Below, in pieces: positions 54,101 through 60,980 of a DNA stretch of 64,000 nucleotides. The stretch is taken from positions 124,001-188,000 of the IMG/VR virus record IMGVR_UViG_3300036770_007547. One strand, 5' to 3'. Every line of letters begins with the position of its first letter. Position 1 is the stretch's first letter. The position numbers and the translations under genes are program-made. A model generated the notes under the pieces. It was not told the DNA's origin and searched no databases. It saw only the letters and a list, made by a program, of their open reading frames with translations. The DNA comes from a virus.

Positions 54101-57100
54101 CGTGATCTAGAAGTTCCAGGCAACATCAGTGTCAGTGTCAATGGTAGATTTTTGTTGCCTGATACATTGAACATTGGCGGTCAGTTTTCGGTTGATGTGT
54201 CAAATCCTGCCAACCAAACCGTGACTTTGGATTACACACTCAATCTCGGTGACACAGTCGAGATCAACACCAATCAATTTGTGTTGGTAGAAACCGTGTC
54301 AGCCACACAATCAGCTGAAAAACCACAGTATGGATATCTAGTGGATCAGTGTATCAACGATTGCAGTCTTTACATCAGTGCACCACGAGACAGCTACGAG
54401 ATCAGCAATGGTGGCAGCGTTGAATTCTTGCGCAACCAAGCCCGCATATACGGTACCATCACCACAGATGTAGCCAATCCAGTTCTCACCATCGGCGATT
54501 ACATACGCATCAACAATTATTTTGTGGAAGTCACTGGTGCCACAGTGAGCGATCTCGCCGATGACATCAATGCTGCTGCCATACCCAATGCAGTGGCCGC
54601 TGTCACACCGGATCTAGAATTTGCCGGCGATGGCGGTACCAAGATATTCAGCATAGGCAGCATTTATTCTGATGCCACCAGTTACACCACCGTGGTATAT
54701 CTCGACGATGTTTTGCAAACCGAAGGCGTAGACTACACCTACGATGCCGACAACGAAAACATAGTGTTTGTGGTGGCTCCCATCATCACTTCGACTGTGC
54801 GTGTGGTGTCCGGGCGACTGACAATATCGGCCAAAAATATATCAGCAGCGCCCGAGTTAGACAAACTCAAGGTGTCACCGGGCACAGGATCTGTGTTCAC
54901 AGATCTTGGAATAGAAACTTATGTGTATCAACAAACTGTGCGGCCACCGGTCAAGCAAGCATTTGCTGGATTCGGTGAAAGTATGTTTGTCAGCGACGAC
55001 ACCAGCACGCTGATCATTGGTGCTCCCAACGGTAGCACCATACTTGACACCAACTTTGATGATGGCAACACAGTGTTTGACAGCGACGGTACCAACTTTA
55101 TCGATCCCATCGAGCAGAGTGGTGCTGTTTATTCCTACGATTTCTTGGACTCGGCTAACCCATCCATCACCAACCCAGGTCAACTGATTTTTGGGCAACA
55201 GTTCGTGATAGAAGGTCTACAGTCACTGGATCGTTTTGGAGCATCGGTGGACCTGACCACGGGCACACTGTTGATCGGCGCCCCGGGCTACGATCTCGAG
55301 GACAGCGCATTGAGCGATTTTGGCCGTATAGCCCAGTTCCGCAACCTAGAAGATCAGCCGGCCTGGTTCCCGTTGAGACAGCAACAGCCCGTGGTCGATG
55401 TCAATCTCTTGAACACCATATTCATGTACGATCGTGCCAGTGGACAGCCCAGACAATACTTTGATTTCTTGGATCCCTTGCAAGGACGTTTGCTGGGTGC
55501 CGTGCAACAAAACATCGACTACATTGGTGCTGTGGATCCGGCTTTCTACAACCAAGGTGCTGTCAACAATCAAGGCAGCCGCTGGGGACAACAGCAAGTG
55601 GGACGGGTATGGTGGAACACTGCAAACGCTAGATTCATCGATCCCAACCAAGACGATATCATATATGCCAGCCGACGCTGGGCCCAGCTCTTCCCGGGCA
55701 GCACAGTGGATGTTTATCAATGGGTAGTTAGTCCGGTGCCTCCCGCGCAGTATGCTGGAACCGGCACAGTGTTCAGCACACAGAGTTATGTGGTCAGCTC
55801 GTCTATCAACGAACAGGGATTCCTGCAGACACAGTACTACTTCTGGGTCACTGGTATCAGCACCATCGATCGAGATGCCGGAAAGACCTTGAGCATCGAC
55901 ACTGTGCGACGCTACATTGAAAATCCAAGAGCCAGCGGCATCAGTTACATCGCTCCGTTGTCGGCATCGACCCTGGCCATCTACAACGGCAAAAACTATA
56001 TTTCTGCCGAAGACACTGTGTTGCACGTCGAGTTCGACAAAGAACTCAACAACAGTGTGGTACACCAAGAATATCATCTGATCGCTGAAGATCGCAGCGA
56101 TGGCTTCTTGACACCGGTGTTGTACCGCAAGTTCCTGGACAGCATAAGCGGTGCCGACACGTTTGGTAATCAAGTTCCAGATCCTTTCTTGAGCCCCAGT
56201 GAAAGATACGGCATACAGTTCCGTCCGAGACAGAGCTTTTTTGCCAACCGCTTCCTGGCACTGAAAAACTATATCACTCAGACCAACTCGGTGTTGGCAC
56301 GAGTGCCCGTTGCCGAACAACGACGTTTTAGGCTGCTTGCCAGTTTTGATCCCACTCCGCCCGCTAGTTCGGGGCTGTGGAACCTAGAAGTGGCCACATA
56401 CGATGAATTGCTGTATCAGGATCTACGCCAGGTATCCATGGGATATCGTTATCTAGTGGACACTGATCGCACCAACAATGGTCTCTGGACCATATACGAA
56501 GTGGTACCGGGACTGACGCCCAGCGGCAAAGACCTGCAGATCAAGTTGGTGCAAAACTATGACACACGCAAATACTGGACTCGAGTGCCCTGGTATCGTC
56601 CCGGTTACGATCCATTGAGTCGTATCTTTACCACTGTGCCCAATGTGGCCAGCCTGGATACCCTCACAGTGCCCGAAGGCACCAGCGTCAAAGTCGAAGC
56701 CAACCTCGATGCCAAGTGGGAGATCTATCTCCTAGAATCTGGCAGTTGGAACCGCGTGGCCGTGGAAGACGGTACCATACAGATCAGCAACAGTCTATGG
56801 AACTATGGCATTGGAAACTTTGGTTTTGACCGTGAAGTGTTTGATGCACAGTACTTTGACCAGGCTCCGTTGATTGAAACACGCAATGTGATAGAAGGAA
56901 TCAACCAAGAACTGTTCATAGACGATCTTGCCATCGAGCGCAATCGTCTCTTGATCATGATCTTCAATTTCATCCTCAGCGAGCAAGAAGCTCCCGAGTG
57001 GCTCACCAAGACCAGTCTCATCGACGTGGATCACATCGTGCGAGATCTCGTACCGTTCCAGAACTATCGCCGAGACAATCAAGACTTTATCCAGGACTAC

Positions 57101-60100
57101 ATCGAAGAAGTCAAGCCCTATCACACACAGATCAAAGAATTCAATCTCAAGTATCAGGGCGCAGATGTCTATCAAGGCACCACCACAGACTTTGATGTAC
57201 CGGCCTACTGGGATCAGACCGAACAGTTGTTCGTGAGTCCGGTGTTGGACAATACCGGAACACTGAGCCCCACCAGCAGCACTCCCAGCACCAGTGAGAT
57301 ATGGCAAACATCGCCTTGGGATCAATGGTATTCAAATTATCTACTCGGCATCGAAGAAGTCACTGTGCTGGATGGAGGATCTGGATACAACCTAGCCCCC
57401 GAGGTCATAGTCACCGGAGATTGCCAACGACAGGCTGTGATGCGTGCTCGCATCAACAGTGCTGGTCGAGTGGTCGATGTTGTTGTCCTGGATCCAGGCC
57501 AAGGATATCTCACCACAGCGACCATCACGTTCACGGGTGGCAATGGATCTGGCGCCAAAGCTGTGGCCTTGATGAACAACAGCATGGTGCGAGGTATAAC
57601 CACAAACATCAAGTACGATCGCTACGAATATCAGACATCGATACTGACATGGACCGCAGGCGTCACTTATGCACCGGGCAGCCGAGTTCGCTACGATGAT
57701 CGTGTATGGACCAATTCTACCACAATCACCAGCTCTGAGTTTGATCCCACGCAGTGGACCTTGGTGGCAGCAGCTGATCTCAGTGGTGTGGATCGCACCA
57801 TGGGATTCTATGTCCCAACCCCGACCACTCCGGGACTTGATCTTGCTCAGCTGATCACCGGAGTCGAGTATCCTGGCGTGCAAGTGGATGCTCCCGATTT
57901 CGATCAAGACACTGGTTTTGACCGTGGTAGATTTGACATCAATCCCTATGACAACATCAGCATCGACGAGACCGGACAAACCACGTATGATGTGGCCATA
58001 CTTGATGCCATCTATGAAAGCCAGTTTGATGATCCCTTCTTGGGCACACGCCCGTCGGACATCAACGTGGACGGCGGTGCATTCGTTGACACATACTCCA
58101 GTCATGCACCCGAAGAACTTGTGCCCGGCGCCAGTTTCGACACTCTAGACATGCGAGTGTATACCACTGCTGGTGATGATTGGGCCCAGGACGGTCATGG
58201 ATTCCCCATCGCCAGTCGCAATTTTATATTTGACAGCACCGAAGTCGAACTGTCGTTCTCGGGCGCTCTGCCATACCCTGTGGGTGTAGCAGTCTACAAC
58301 GCCACCAAGCGAGTCCAACTCAATCAAGGATTTGATTACACAGTTGATTGGGCCAACTTTACTGTGACCATACTTGACAACGCCGATGACAACAACATTT
58401 TGACCATCAATGTGTACGGTATTGGCGGTGGCAATCAGATACTCACCGAATCCTATCTTGGAACCGACAGTGGTGGCACACTGATATTCCCGGTCCAGAC
58501 CAGCGTGATCGATGAACTTGTTGTGTTCGTCAACGGCGACAATGTCACTGATTTCACCTACGAGCAGTTCAATGTGGCTGACACCAAGATCATATTCAAT
58601 GACAGCACTCTTTATGGTCCCAACGACCGCATCATAGTTTGTGCTCTTGGTGTATCTCCTTTGCGTGTTGGCACATCCTGGAGCACACCAGTAACCGAAT
58701 ATGTGGTATCAGATGGCAGCATTGGATTCACACTCAGCGAGAGCATGTCTGGTACCAATCCAGCCAACCTCATAGTCAACAAAAACGGCGTGCGTGCCCG
58801 CCCACCACAGTCGGCCCGATACATCGGCGACAATACCACAGTCACTTACGATCTGCCACCGCCCGAAGGCTACAGCCAGATCGCTATGGCCGACAACGAT
58901 GTCAGTGTTTATGTAGACAATCAACCATTGATACTGGGCGTGGATTTCGTGCTAGATCCACTAGACGACAGCACCCTATTGCGTACTGTGACCCTGACTG
59001 ATGTGCCCGCAGCCGGTGCACAGATATTGATATCTGTGCGCACTGCCGCACAATACTGGGTGGTTGGAAACACCATCACGTTCCAATCCCGACAAGGTCT
59101 GGTGCCCGTCGAGGGCGACATCATCAGCATAACTTCGTTCAACGACACTGCTTATCAAGACATACTCACACAGGTATTTGTGGGCCCGGTAACACAGTCG
59201 TTTGGATTGGCACAGGCATTTGATGAGCGGCCATTCGACGAGGGCAACATCACCGATGATCCGGGATCTTATGATTATTCATCGGGCAGTGATATATTGA
59301 GCAATCGATTCCCGTTGGGATTTGACATCACAGATTCCAATCGTTTGATAGTCACTTTGGACGGACGTTATCTGCAGCCCGATCGTGGTTACACCATCGA
59401 CGGACAGGTTTTGGTGATTTCTGGACCCACCATCAACGCATCACAGACTGTTACTTGCACCAGCTTTACCATGAAGACTGTGCCCGCTCCGGTGGCATTC
59501 CGTATCTTCCAAGACATGCGTGGTGCACAACGGTTTTATCGCATAACCCCCAGTGCCAGCACCCGGCTCGCTCAGCCGCTCACAGCCACAGCTGATGTGA
59601 TCTATGTGGACGATGTTACCAAACTCGATGACACCAATCCAGTTCGTGGTGTCCTAGGCACCATAACCATCAACGGTGAGCGCTTGCTGTATCGTTACAG
59701 AAATGTGGAAACCAACTCTGTGAGCGGACTGCGTCGAGGAACAGCTGGTACCGGAGCAGCCAATCATGCAGTTGACAGCTGGGTCTATGACATAGGTCGG
59801 GGCAATCTGCTCCCGGCTTTCTATCAAGACACCATATTCCAGCAAGATTTCCTGGCCAACGGCACCAATCGAAGATTTGTCACAGAAGGCATCAATCTCA
59901 ATAGCCTGACTCCCGAGTTTTTCGACCAGGCCGTGCAGATTTATGTGGGCGGATTCTTGCAGACATCGGGCTACTATTTCTTGAGCCAGAGTCCCATCGC
60001 AGTGGAATTTGATGTTGCGCCCCCAGCGGGCTATCAAGTCACTGTGATCGTGAGACAAGGACAAGAATTCTACGAACCCGGACTAGAAAGCACCCTGCAA

Positions 60101-60148
60101 GATTCGGGATCTCTGGCCTCGGTGTTTTTGGCCAGCAATCGCACGTGA
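45191..60148 (+). CDS. Giant baseplate-associated structural protein (4985 aa) with an FG-GAP propeller
   Basis: I use the ATG 45191-45193 overlapping the gp6 stop. The N-terminal 130 residues (R-R-T-I-D-L-L-P-E-I-F-Q-T-D, R-I-G-P-G-V-I-P-S, D-L-D-K-F-S-N-Y-S-Q-Y-F-W-L) match the start of very large virion proteins placed after gp6 in aquatic T4-likes; T4 has gp7 here. Features in order: three P-L-D-G-(T/A)-(P/D)-G repeats (about 387-465), a chitin-binding-like W-Q-S-N-R-K-Y-T-K-G-E-I-V module (about 1980), seven FG-GAP motifs (about 2396-3385) interrupted by GDGST-type beta-sandwiches, a second such W-T-A-G-V-T-Y-A-P-G-S module (about 4155), and C-terminal R-G-T-A-G-T-G-A-A-N-H and beta-sandwich modules. 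It is probably a wedge or arm carrying receptor-facing domains. Confidence 0.8.
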   Translation: MAKRRTIDLLPEIFQTDTNRQFLSATLDQMIQEPSVQRIQGYVGRRIGPGVIPSDPYVNEPTKSRTDYQLEPGVIFLKPDTSTATDTITYPGMLDALRLDNGITVRQDRMFENQYYAYDPFVDLDKFSNYSQYFWLSEGPDAVDVSSTAIPITDDFTVTRGSNDYTFSGVAGENPILTLARGGTYNFAVNQNGHNFWIQTAPGVNGVNPDFPNLSTRDVLGVINNGEDNGTVQFNVPYKDAQNFYYGLNTMEPVDLLGQGFKFNEINNIYVNDFLAKHPQGIDGITELNGLTIVFPSRIGDADDGGWRIDTQFDPLVRTTPDRIGTYFSYDLVTRTVADRTSETRSFDLVTRTVPNQVVQEVGFDATVLPFDEQPFGATTNVETGVPDPLDGTPGTFDFDPEDSSTDDWGFDAPEIEVTAGPTDPLDGTPGTFDVSGFEEPQVLSVSGPPDPLDGADGSYDSLPYDQDTDIVLRAQRYSVWQIQYVEDADGEYYMTLRSVAQIPNLSRFRISYGAEYSSTEWWKDGSGFLDRVPPLSAVLDELWYQDSTNPDIFGLIRLVDVADANPINVDDIVGQTKYTSPNGVIFTNGLKIKFRGPTNPVEYQNQEFYVEGVGTGPGNELKVGFVDGEAYFGPFHVFENRRMTGAEHSDEVLQQYIYDTLEESIAAAGSAGPLLATLGTDPQPGVIKNNGIKLIPVTDMVTPETYTLNEPVPYSDFGFDVGNFDATLNAPLLPDYITMSRASPDQNPWSRSNRWFHKDVIAYSAELNNSVPVYDNEYRAQRPIIEFRAGLKLWNFGSQSQGQVNVIDFLETDALSNINGQIGYGYDGYEFVEGTRVVFASDRDREVRNRIYRVTFVDSNDDGNSLIRLVAEPNGIAQANQTLVCLNGVQQQGQAFWFDGNNWILGQQKTSINQSLLFDVFDSDGISFGNQTRYPSNTFVGNRLFGYRRDETATVDSVLGFGLTYQNIENIGDIVFENFLYTENFLYIEDNASIEKSVGDGYVRQYLDRVSFLNQIGWQPAQAESRSRQVFRFNFTGADLVLDVPVLLDYTYSSTQMFVEGVFYDTDRYTVSIQGETTRISFVDAPPVGSLIELQVISDFASELAYYQIPINLENNPLNLDSTRFTLGGLRNHYDSIGQNLRDLEGPINGANNSRDLGNILRYGTSIVQMSAPMILPGVFLRKPEYDVFASIEYNSREYIKYKTQLLDLAAKGDYVNLTPTEILDNAVEEITLGKTESFPFYWSDMLPSGDTFTRLLYTVSPITTNVFDTTRIFDLNSSNFQGVLVFLNGRILTRNYDYLVPNDRAVVELLIPLAIGDVIEIREYDTTYGSYVPNTPTKMGLYPAFKPEIFIDTSYAEPTAMIRGHDGSLTVAFGDFRDDVLLQFETRIFNNIKINTPVPLKDVDVIPGQFRDTGYSLAEINSILLPDFLSWVGYNGLNANEQTYIGTDEFTYNYSQSGNRLTGEPLLGAWRGIYDYFFDTSAPTTRPWEMLGFSQRPDWWESVYGPAPYTSGNLVLWRDLERGYIADPNDPRFDARYARPGLTSVIPAGTEGQLLSPLGSVVGKFDKNSFRRSWVFGDNGPVEYAWRTSSSWPFAVMRLLALTKPAKFFGLFVDRDRYAYDSNLEQYLWNERYRLDPADIAPLYGNGVSRASYINWIIDYNQQTGADSTTNLTVDLANLDVRLCWRLAGFTSKTLLKVFTERSTPRGDNRSLMLPDESYQLLLYQNETTEEVAYSSVMVQVSDQGWTVLGYNLQKSYFEILTSNPAGTFRTIEAAGTTVRVPDEYTDIVTRVPYGYTFTSRAAVCDFLLSYGRFLGDRGFRFTTQENGYTMDWFQMANEFLYWSNQGWGTGSVINLNPGANLLEFQRSGEVVESVTPFRPYSIVLNQARQPMAASDLVFDRIEDQFRIRNLSAVSTINFANVRLTTYEHMIVLNNTSIFDELIYDPSTGNRQSRILVSGYKSADWDGTVNAPGFVFNISNVPEWQSNRKYTKGEIVLFKDEYWSASTIIQPTETFDYSKWIKSDYAEIQRGLLPNAALSSDELSNSYDIYSANLEQEVDLFSYGLIGFRPRAYMQFLDLNDVSQVNLYRQFLDSKGTRISTGVFNEADLGKEIARYDIYEYWAMLRNSYGATANRSYFELLLNEGNLQSNPSTIQVVQTVVTDSVADQIVTVDSIWKSSYKITSPSILPTTLSAVRPDQALPSAGYVNLEDVDITVFSLENNVDPDIINQINVGTTVWVANVNVYDWNIYRTEKVDAAVTRVSDNLNGTSTVTFDRAHDLEVGDTLIIKYFNDDVNGFYVVRGTPTLTTLTIDYAFDGNVTTLTGTGLGLTLSSSRVSEPSRIAQLPYATQLFPGVRAWVDTNRDNRWTVLQKTEPFTAQVPLAPSVPVRYENFGASISQGLYNLSALIGAPGYNPLDLAAAPGAVYNYVRNEEDEFEQRSVTELNAIGVQGYGNAIDVGNQNWAVAGASASNNNMGYVTTVYVAPGTEDFRLKQLLVPPDQDFGDLEFGYSVTMSLDEQWVYIGAPGKNKVYAYTRVDQQPQTVSYNTDGAAKTFNYSNHLVVNSNDPRQIVVLYNDQELEYATSWTVDSSNVILTFTPPAGHVVTLSRRTIQQLDRAVSTDLIPTNIVGSGSGARFTCVTQRGEYQITATSAGIGYAVGDVLSIDQDDIDTRDAPAPAAVTTAYTGGSGTTVNVTSTTGIGVGMTISGTGFESAQYVTEVVDSTTITTNLAPDSTPSGNLVFSHNALLVITAVGQETYEGDGSTTTFSILGRYTTTTEVYVNSVQQTLGVDYNFSDDYSSVIFVTAPLYGDAIVIDFGTLESFTTNGHGVADQANFSIDDYLATATDLYSFLITVNDQVYRPHLDYDLNTDSSLDPPELIFNTVPAIGSSITVSTDSHFKYVNTISVSGLDENARFGHSVTCNTNGSVLIVGAPNQSADQGRAYIFDRSVQRFLVTDPTDQVFSTVRDLEVPGNISVSVNGRFLLPDTLNIGGQFSVDVSNPANQTVTLDYTLNLGDTVEINTNQFVLVETVSATQSAEKPQYGYLVDQCINDCSLYISAPRDSYEISNGGSVEFLRNQARIYGTITTDVANPVLTIGDYIRINNYFVEVTGATVSDLADDINAAAIPNAVAAVTPDLEFAGDGGTKIFSIGSIYSDATSYTTVVYLDDVLQTEGVDYTYDADNENIVFVVAPIITSTVRVVSGRLTISAKNISAAPELDKLKVSPGTGSVFTDLGIETYVYQQTVRPPVKQAFAGFGESMFVSDDTSTLIIGAPNGSTILDTNFDDGNTVFDSDGTNFIDPIEQSGAVYSYDFLDSANPSITNPGQLIFGQQFVIEGLQSLDRFGASVDLTTGTLLIGAPGYDLEDSALSDFGRIAQFRNLEDQPAWFPLRQQQPVVDVNLLNTIFMYDRASGQPRQYFDFLDPLQGRLLGAVQQNIDYIGAVDPAFYNQGAVNNQGSRWGQQQVGRVWWNTANARFIDPNQDDIIYASRRWAQLFPGSTVDVYQWVVSPVPPAQYAGTGTVFSTQSYVVSSSINEQGFLQTQYYFWVTGISTIDRDAGKTLSIDTVRRYIENPRASGISYIAPLSASTLAIYNGKNYISAEDTVLHVEFDKELNNSVVHQEYHLIAEDRSDGFLTPVLYRKFLDSISGADTFGNQVPDPFLSPSERYGIQFRPRQSFFANRFLALKNYITQTNSVLARVPVAEQRRFRLLASFDPTPPASSGLWNLEVATYDELLYQDLRQVSMGYRYLVDTDRTNNGLWTIYEVVPGLTPSGKDLQIKLVQNYDTRKYWTRVPWYRPGYDPLSRIFTTVPNVASLDTLTVPEGTSVKVEANLDAKWEIYLLESGSWNRVAVEDGTIQISNSLWNYGIGNFGFDREVFDAQYFDQAPLIETRNVIEGINQELFIDDLAIERNRLLIMIFNFILSEQEAPEWLTKTSLIDVDHIVRDLVPFQNYRRDNQDFIQDYIEEVKPYHTQIKEFNLKYQGADVYQGTTTDFDVPAYWDQTEQLFVSPVLDNTGTLSPTSSTPSTSEIWQTSPWDQWYSNYLLGIEEVTVLDGGSGYNLAPEVIVTGDCQRQAVMRARINSAGRVVDVVVLDPGQGYLTTATITFTGGNGSGAKAVALMNNSMVRGITTNIKYDRYEYQTSILTWTAGVTYAPGSRVRYDDRVWTNSTTITSSEFDPTQWTLVAAADLSGVDRTMGFYVPTPTTPGLDLAQLITGVEYPGVQVDAPDFDQDTGFDRGRFDINPYDNISIDETGQTTYDVAILDAIYESQFDDPFLGTRPSDINVDGGAFVDTYSSHAPEELVPGASFDTLDMRVYTTAGDDWAQDGHGFPIASRNFIFDSTEVELSFSGALPYPVGVAVYNATKRVQLNQGFDYTVDWANFTVTILDNADDNNILTINVYGIGGGNQILTESYLGTDSGGTLIFPVQTSVIDELVVFVNGDNVTDFTYEQFNVADTKIIFNDSTLYGPNDRIIVCALGVSPLRVGTSWSTPVTEYVVSDGSIGFTLSESMSGTNPANLIVNKNGVRARPPQSARYIGDNTTVTYDLPPPEGYSQIAMADNDVSVYVDNQPLILGVDFVLDPLDDSTLLRTVTLTDVPAAGAQILISVRTAAQYWVVGNTITFQSRQGLVPVEGDIISITSFNDTAYQDILTQVFVGPVTQSFGLAQAFDERPFDEGNITDDPGSYDYSSGSDILSNRFPLGFDITDSNRLIVTLDGRYLQPDRGYTIDGQVLVISGPTINASQTVTCTSFTMKTVPAPVAFRIFQDMRGAQRFYRITPSASTRLAQPLTATADVIYVDDVTKLDDTNPVRGVLGTITINGERLLYRYRNVETNSVSGLRRGTAGTGAANHAVDSWVYDIGRGNLLPAFYQDTIFQQDFLANGTNRRFVTEGINLNSLTPEFFDQAVQIYVGGFLQTSGYYFLSQSPIAVEFDVAPPAGYQVTVIVRQGQEFYEPGLESTLQDSGSLASVFLASNRT
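46348..46580 (+). repeat. Three-copy repeat in the giant gene
   Basis: A unit encoding (P/T)-D-P-L-D-G-T-P-G-T-F-D occurs three times, the first two almost identical in DNA and the third diverged (A-D-G-S-Y-D). Spacers are Asp/Glu-rich and probably disordered. Confidence 0.75.
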
Positions 60149-60154
60149 TAAATA
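60147..60154 (+). promoter_or_regulatory. Late promoter element GATAAATA overlapping the giant-gene stop
   Basis: The TGA stop (60146-60148) overlaps the first two bases of the octamer. The next gene's tandem ATGs start at 60156 and 60159, so the predicted start (about 60160) leaves essentially no leader. Confidence 0.65.
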
Positions 60155-60155
60155 G

Positions 60156-60326
60156 ATGATGCAAAATGAAACCAAAGATACCAAGCCCGAGCCGGTTGCC
60201 CAGCAATCTCAGCCAAAGACTGTGCGTCCCGGGCGCCCCGATGACTGGGGAGCCATACACATCGATGGCGTGGTACGCATTTTCGATCCGAACACACAAG
60301 AAACCATAGTGAAGACACGCACATGA
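60156..60326 (+). CDS. Small conserved baseplate-region protein (56 aa)
   Basis: This gene starts with two ATGs (60156 and 60159). The first half is a Gln/Pro/Lys-rich tail (K-D-T-K-P-E-P-V-A-Q-Q). The second half reads R-P-G-R-P-D-D-W-G-A-I-H-I-D-G-V-V-R-I-F-D. The P-G-R-P-D-(D/N)-W-G-A-I-H-I motif is one I recall from small proteins in the same position of other aquatic T4-likes. It overlaps the next gene by four bases (ATGA). The final strand pair resembles the N-terminus of that next protein. The function is unknown; it may be a baseplate cap or connector. Confidence 0.7.
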   Translation: MMQNETKDTKPEPVAQQSQPKTVRPGRPDDWGAIHIDGVVRIFDPNTQETIVKTRT

Positions 60327-60925
60327 TTACCATGCCTGTATCAGTCGAGGGGTTTTTAAAGATATACGACCCCAACAATCGCGAAGTCTTTGTAGACAAG
60401 CGCAATGCCATACATTACGAAAACATGAGTATCGCGCTGGCACAGAGCTTGGCCAATAAAAATCTCGGCTACATCTATGCCATGGCCTTTGGTAACGGCG
60501 GCAGTGCCGTGGATCAGACCGGCGTGATCACATATCTCCCGCCCAACACAGTGGGGCAGAACGCCAATCTCTACAACCAGACATACCTCAAAGTGGTAGA
60601 TGACAACAGCTCGGCCAACACCGATCCGAGTCGCAACAAACTCACTGTGTTGCACACAGCAGGAACAGTGTACACGGACATTTTGGTAAGTTGTTTGCTT
60701 GATTACGGTGAACCCGCAGGACAGCAGGCATTTGATAATAGCACCAATTTCAATGGTGAATTCGTTTTTGACGAGTTGGGGTTGAAAGGCTGGGAAGGGT
60801 CGTCCAGTGAGCTTTTGTTGCTCACGCACGTGATTTTCCACCCGGTACAGAAGAGCTTAAACCGTCAGATACAGATTGACTACACAGTGCGCATTCAAAC
60901 TCTAACGAACTTGAGTGCGACATAA
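60323..60925 (+). CDS. Conserved baseplate-region structural protein (200 aa)
   Basis: The ATG overlaps the upstream TGA, giving coupled translation. The protein opens S-V-E-G-F-L-K-I-Y-D-P-N-N-R-E-V-F-V, then H-Y-E-N-M-S-I-A-L-A-Q-S-L and Y-A-M-A-F-G-N-G-G-S, and ends with a beta-rich region (L-L-L-L-T-H-V-I-F-H-P-V-Q-K-S). This pattern recurs in virion proteins of aquatic T4-likes near the giant protein. It may form part of the wedge periphery or a fibre connector; this is inferred from location and conservation. Confidence 0.68.
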   Translation: MITMPVSVEGFLKIYDPNNREVFVDKRNAIHYENMSIALAQSLANKNLGYIYAMAFGNGGSAVDQTGVITYLPPNTVGQNANLYNQTYLKVVDDNSSANTDPSRNKLTVLHTAGTVYTDILVSCLLDYGEPAGQQAFDNSTNFNGEFVFDELGLKGWEGSSSELLLLTHVIFHPVQKSLNRQIQIDYTVRIQTLTNLSAT

Positions 60926-60928
60926 ATA
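60921..60928 (+). promoter_or_regulatory. Late promoter element CATAAATA embedding the 200-aa gene stop
   Basis: The TAA stop (60923-60925) is the core of the octamer. The predicted leader to the 567-aa gene is about 47 bases, with AAGGT/AGGTGA as ribosome site. Confidence 0.7.
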
Positions 60929-60980
60929 TGTGTAGTTAAACTGATGGTAAATATCTTTTACAAGGTAAGGTGACACAAGC

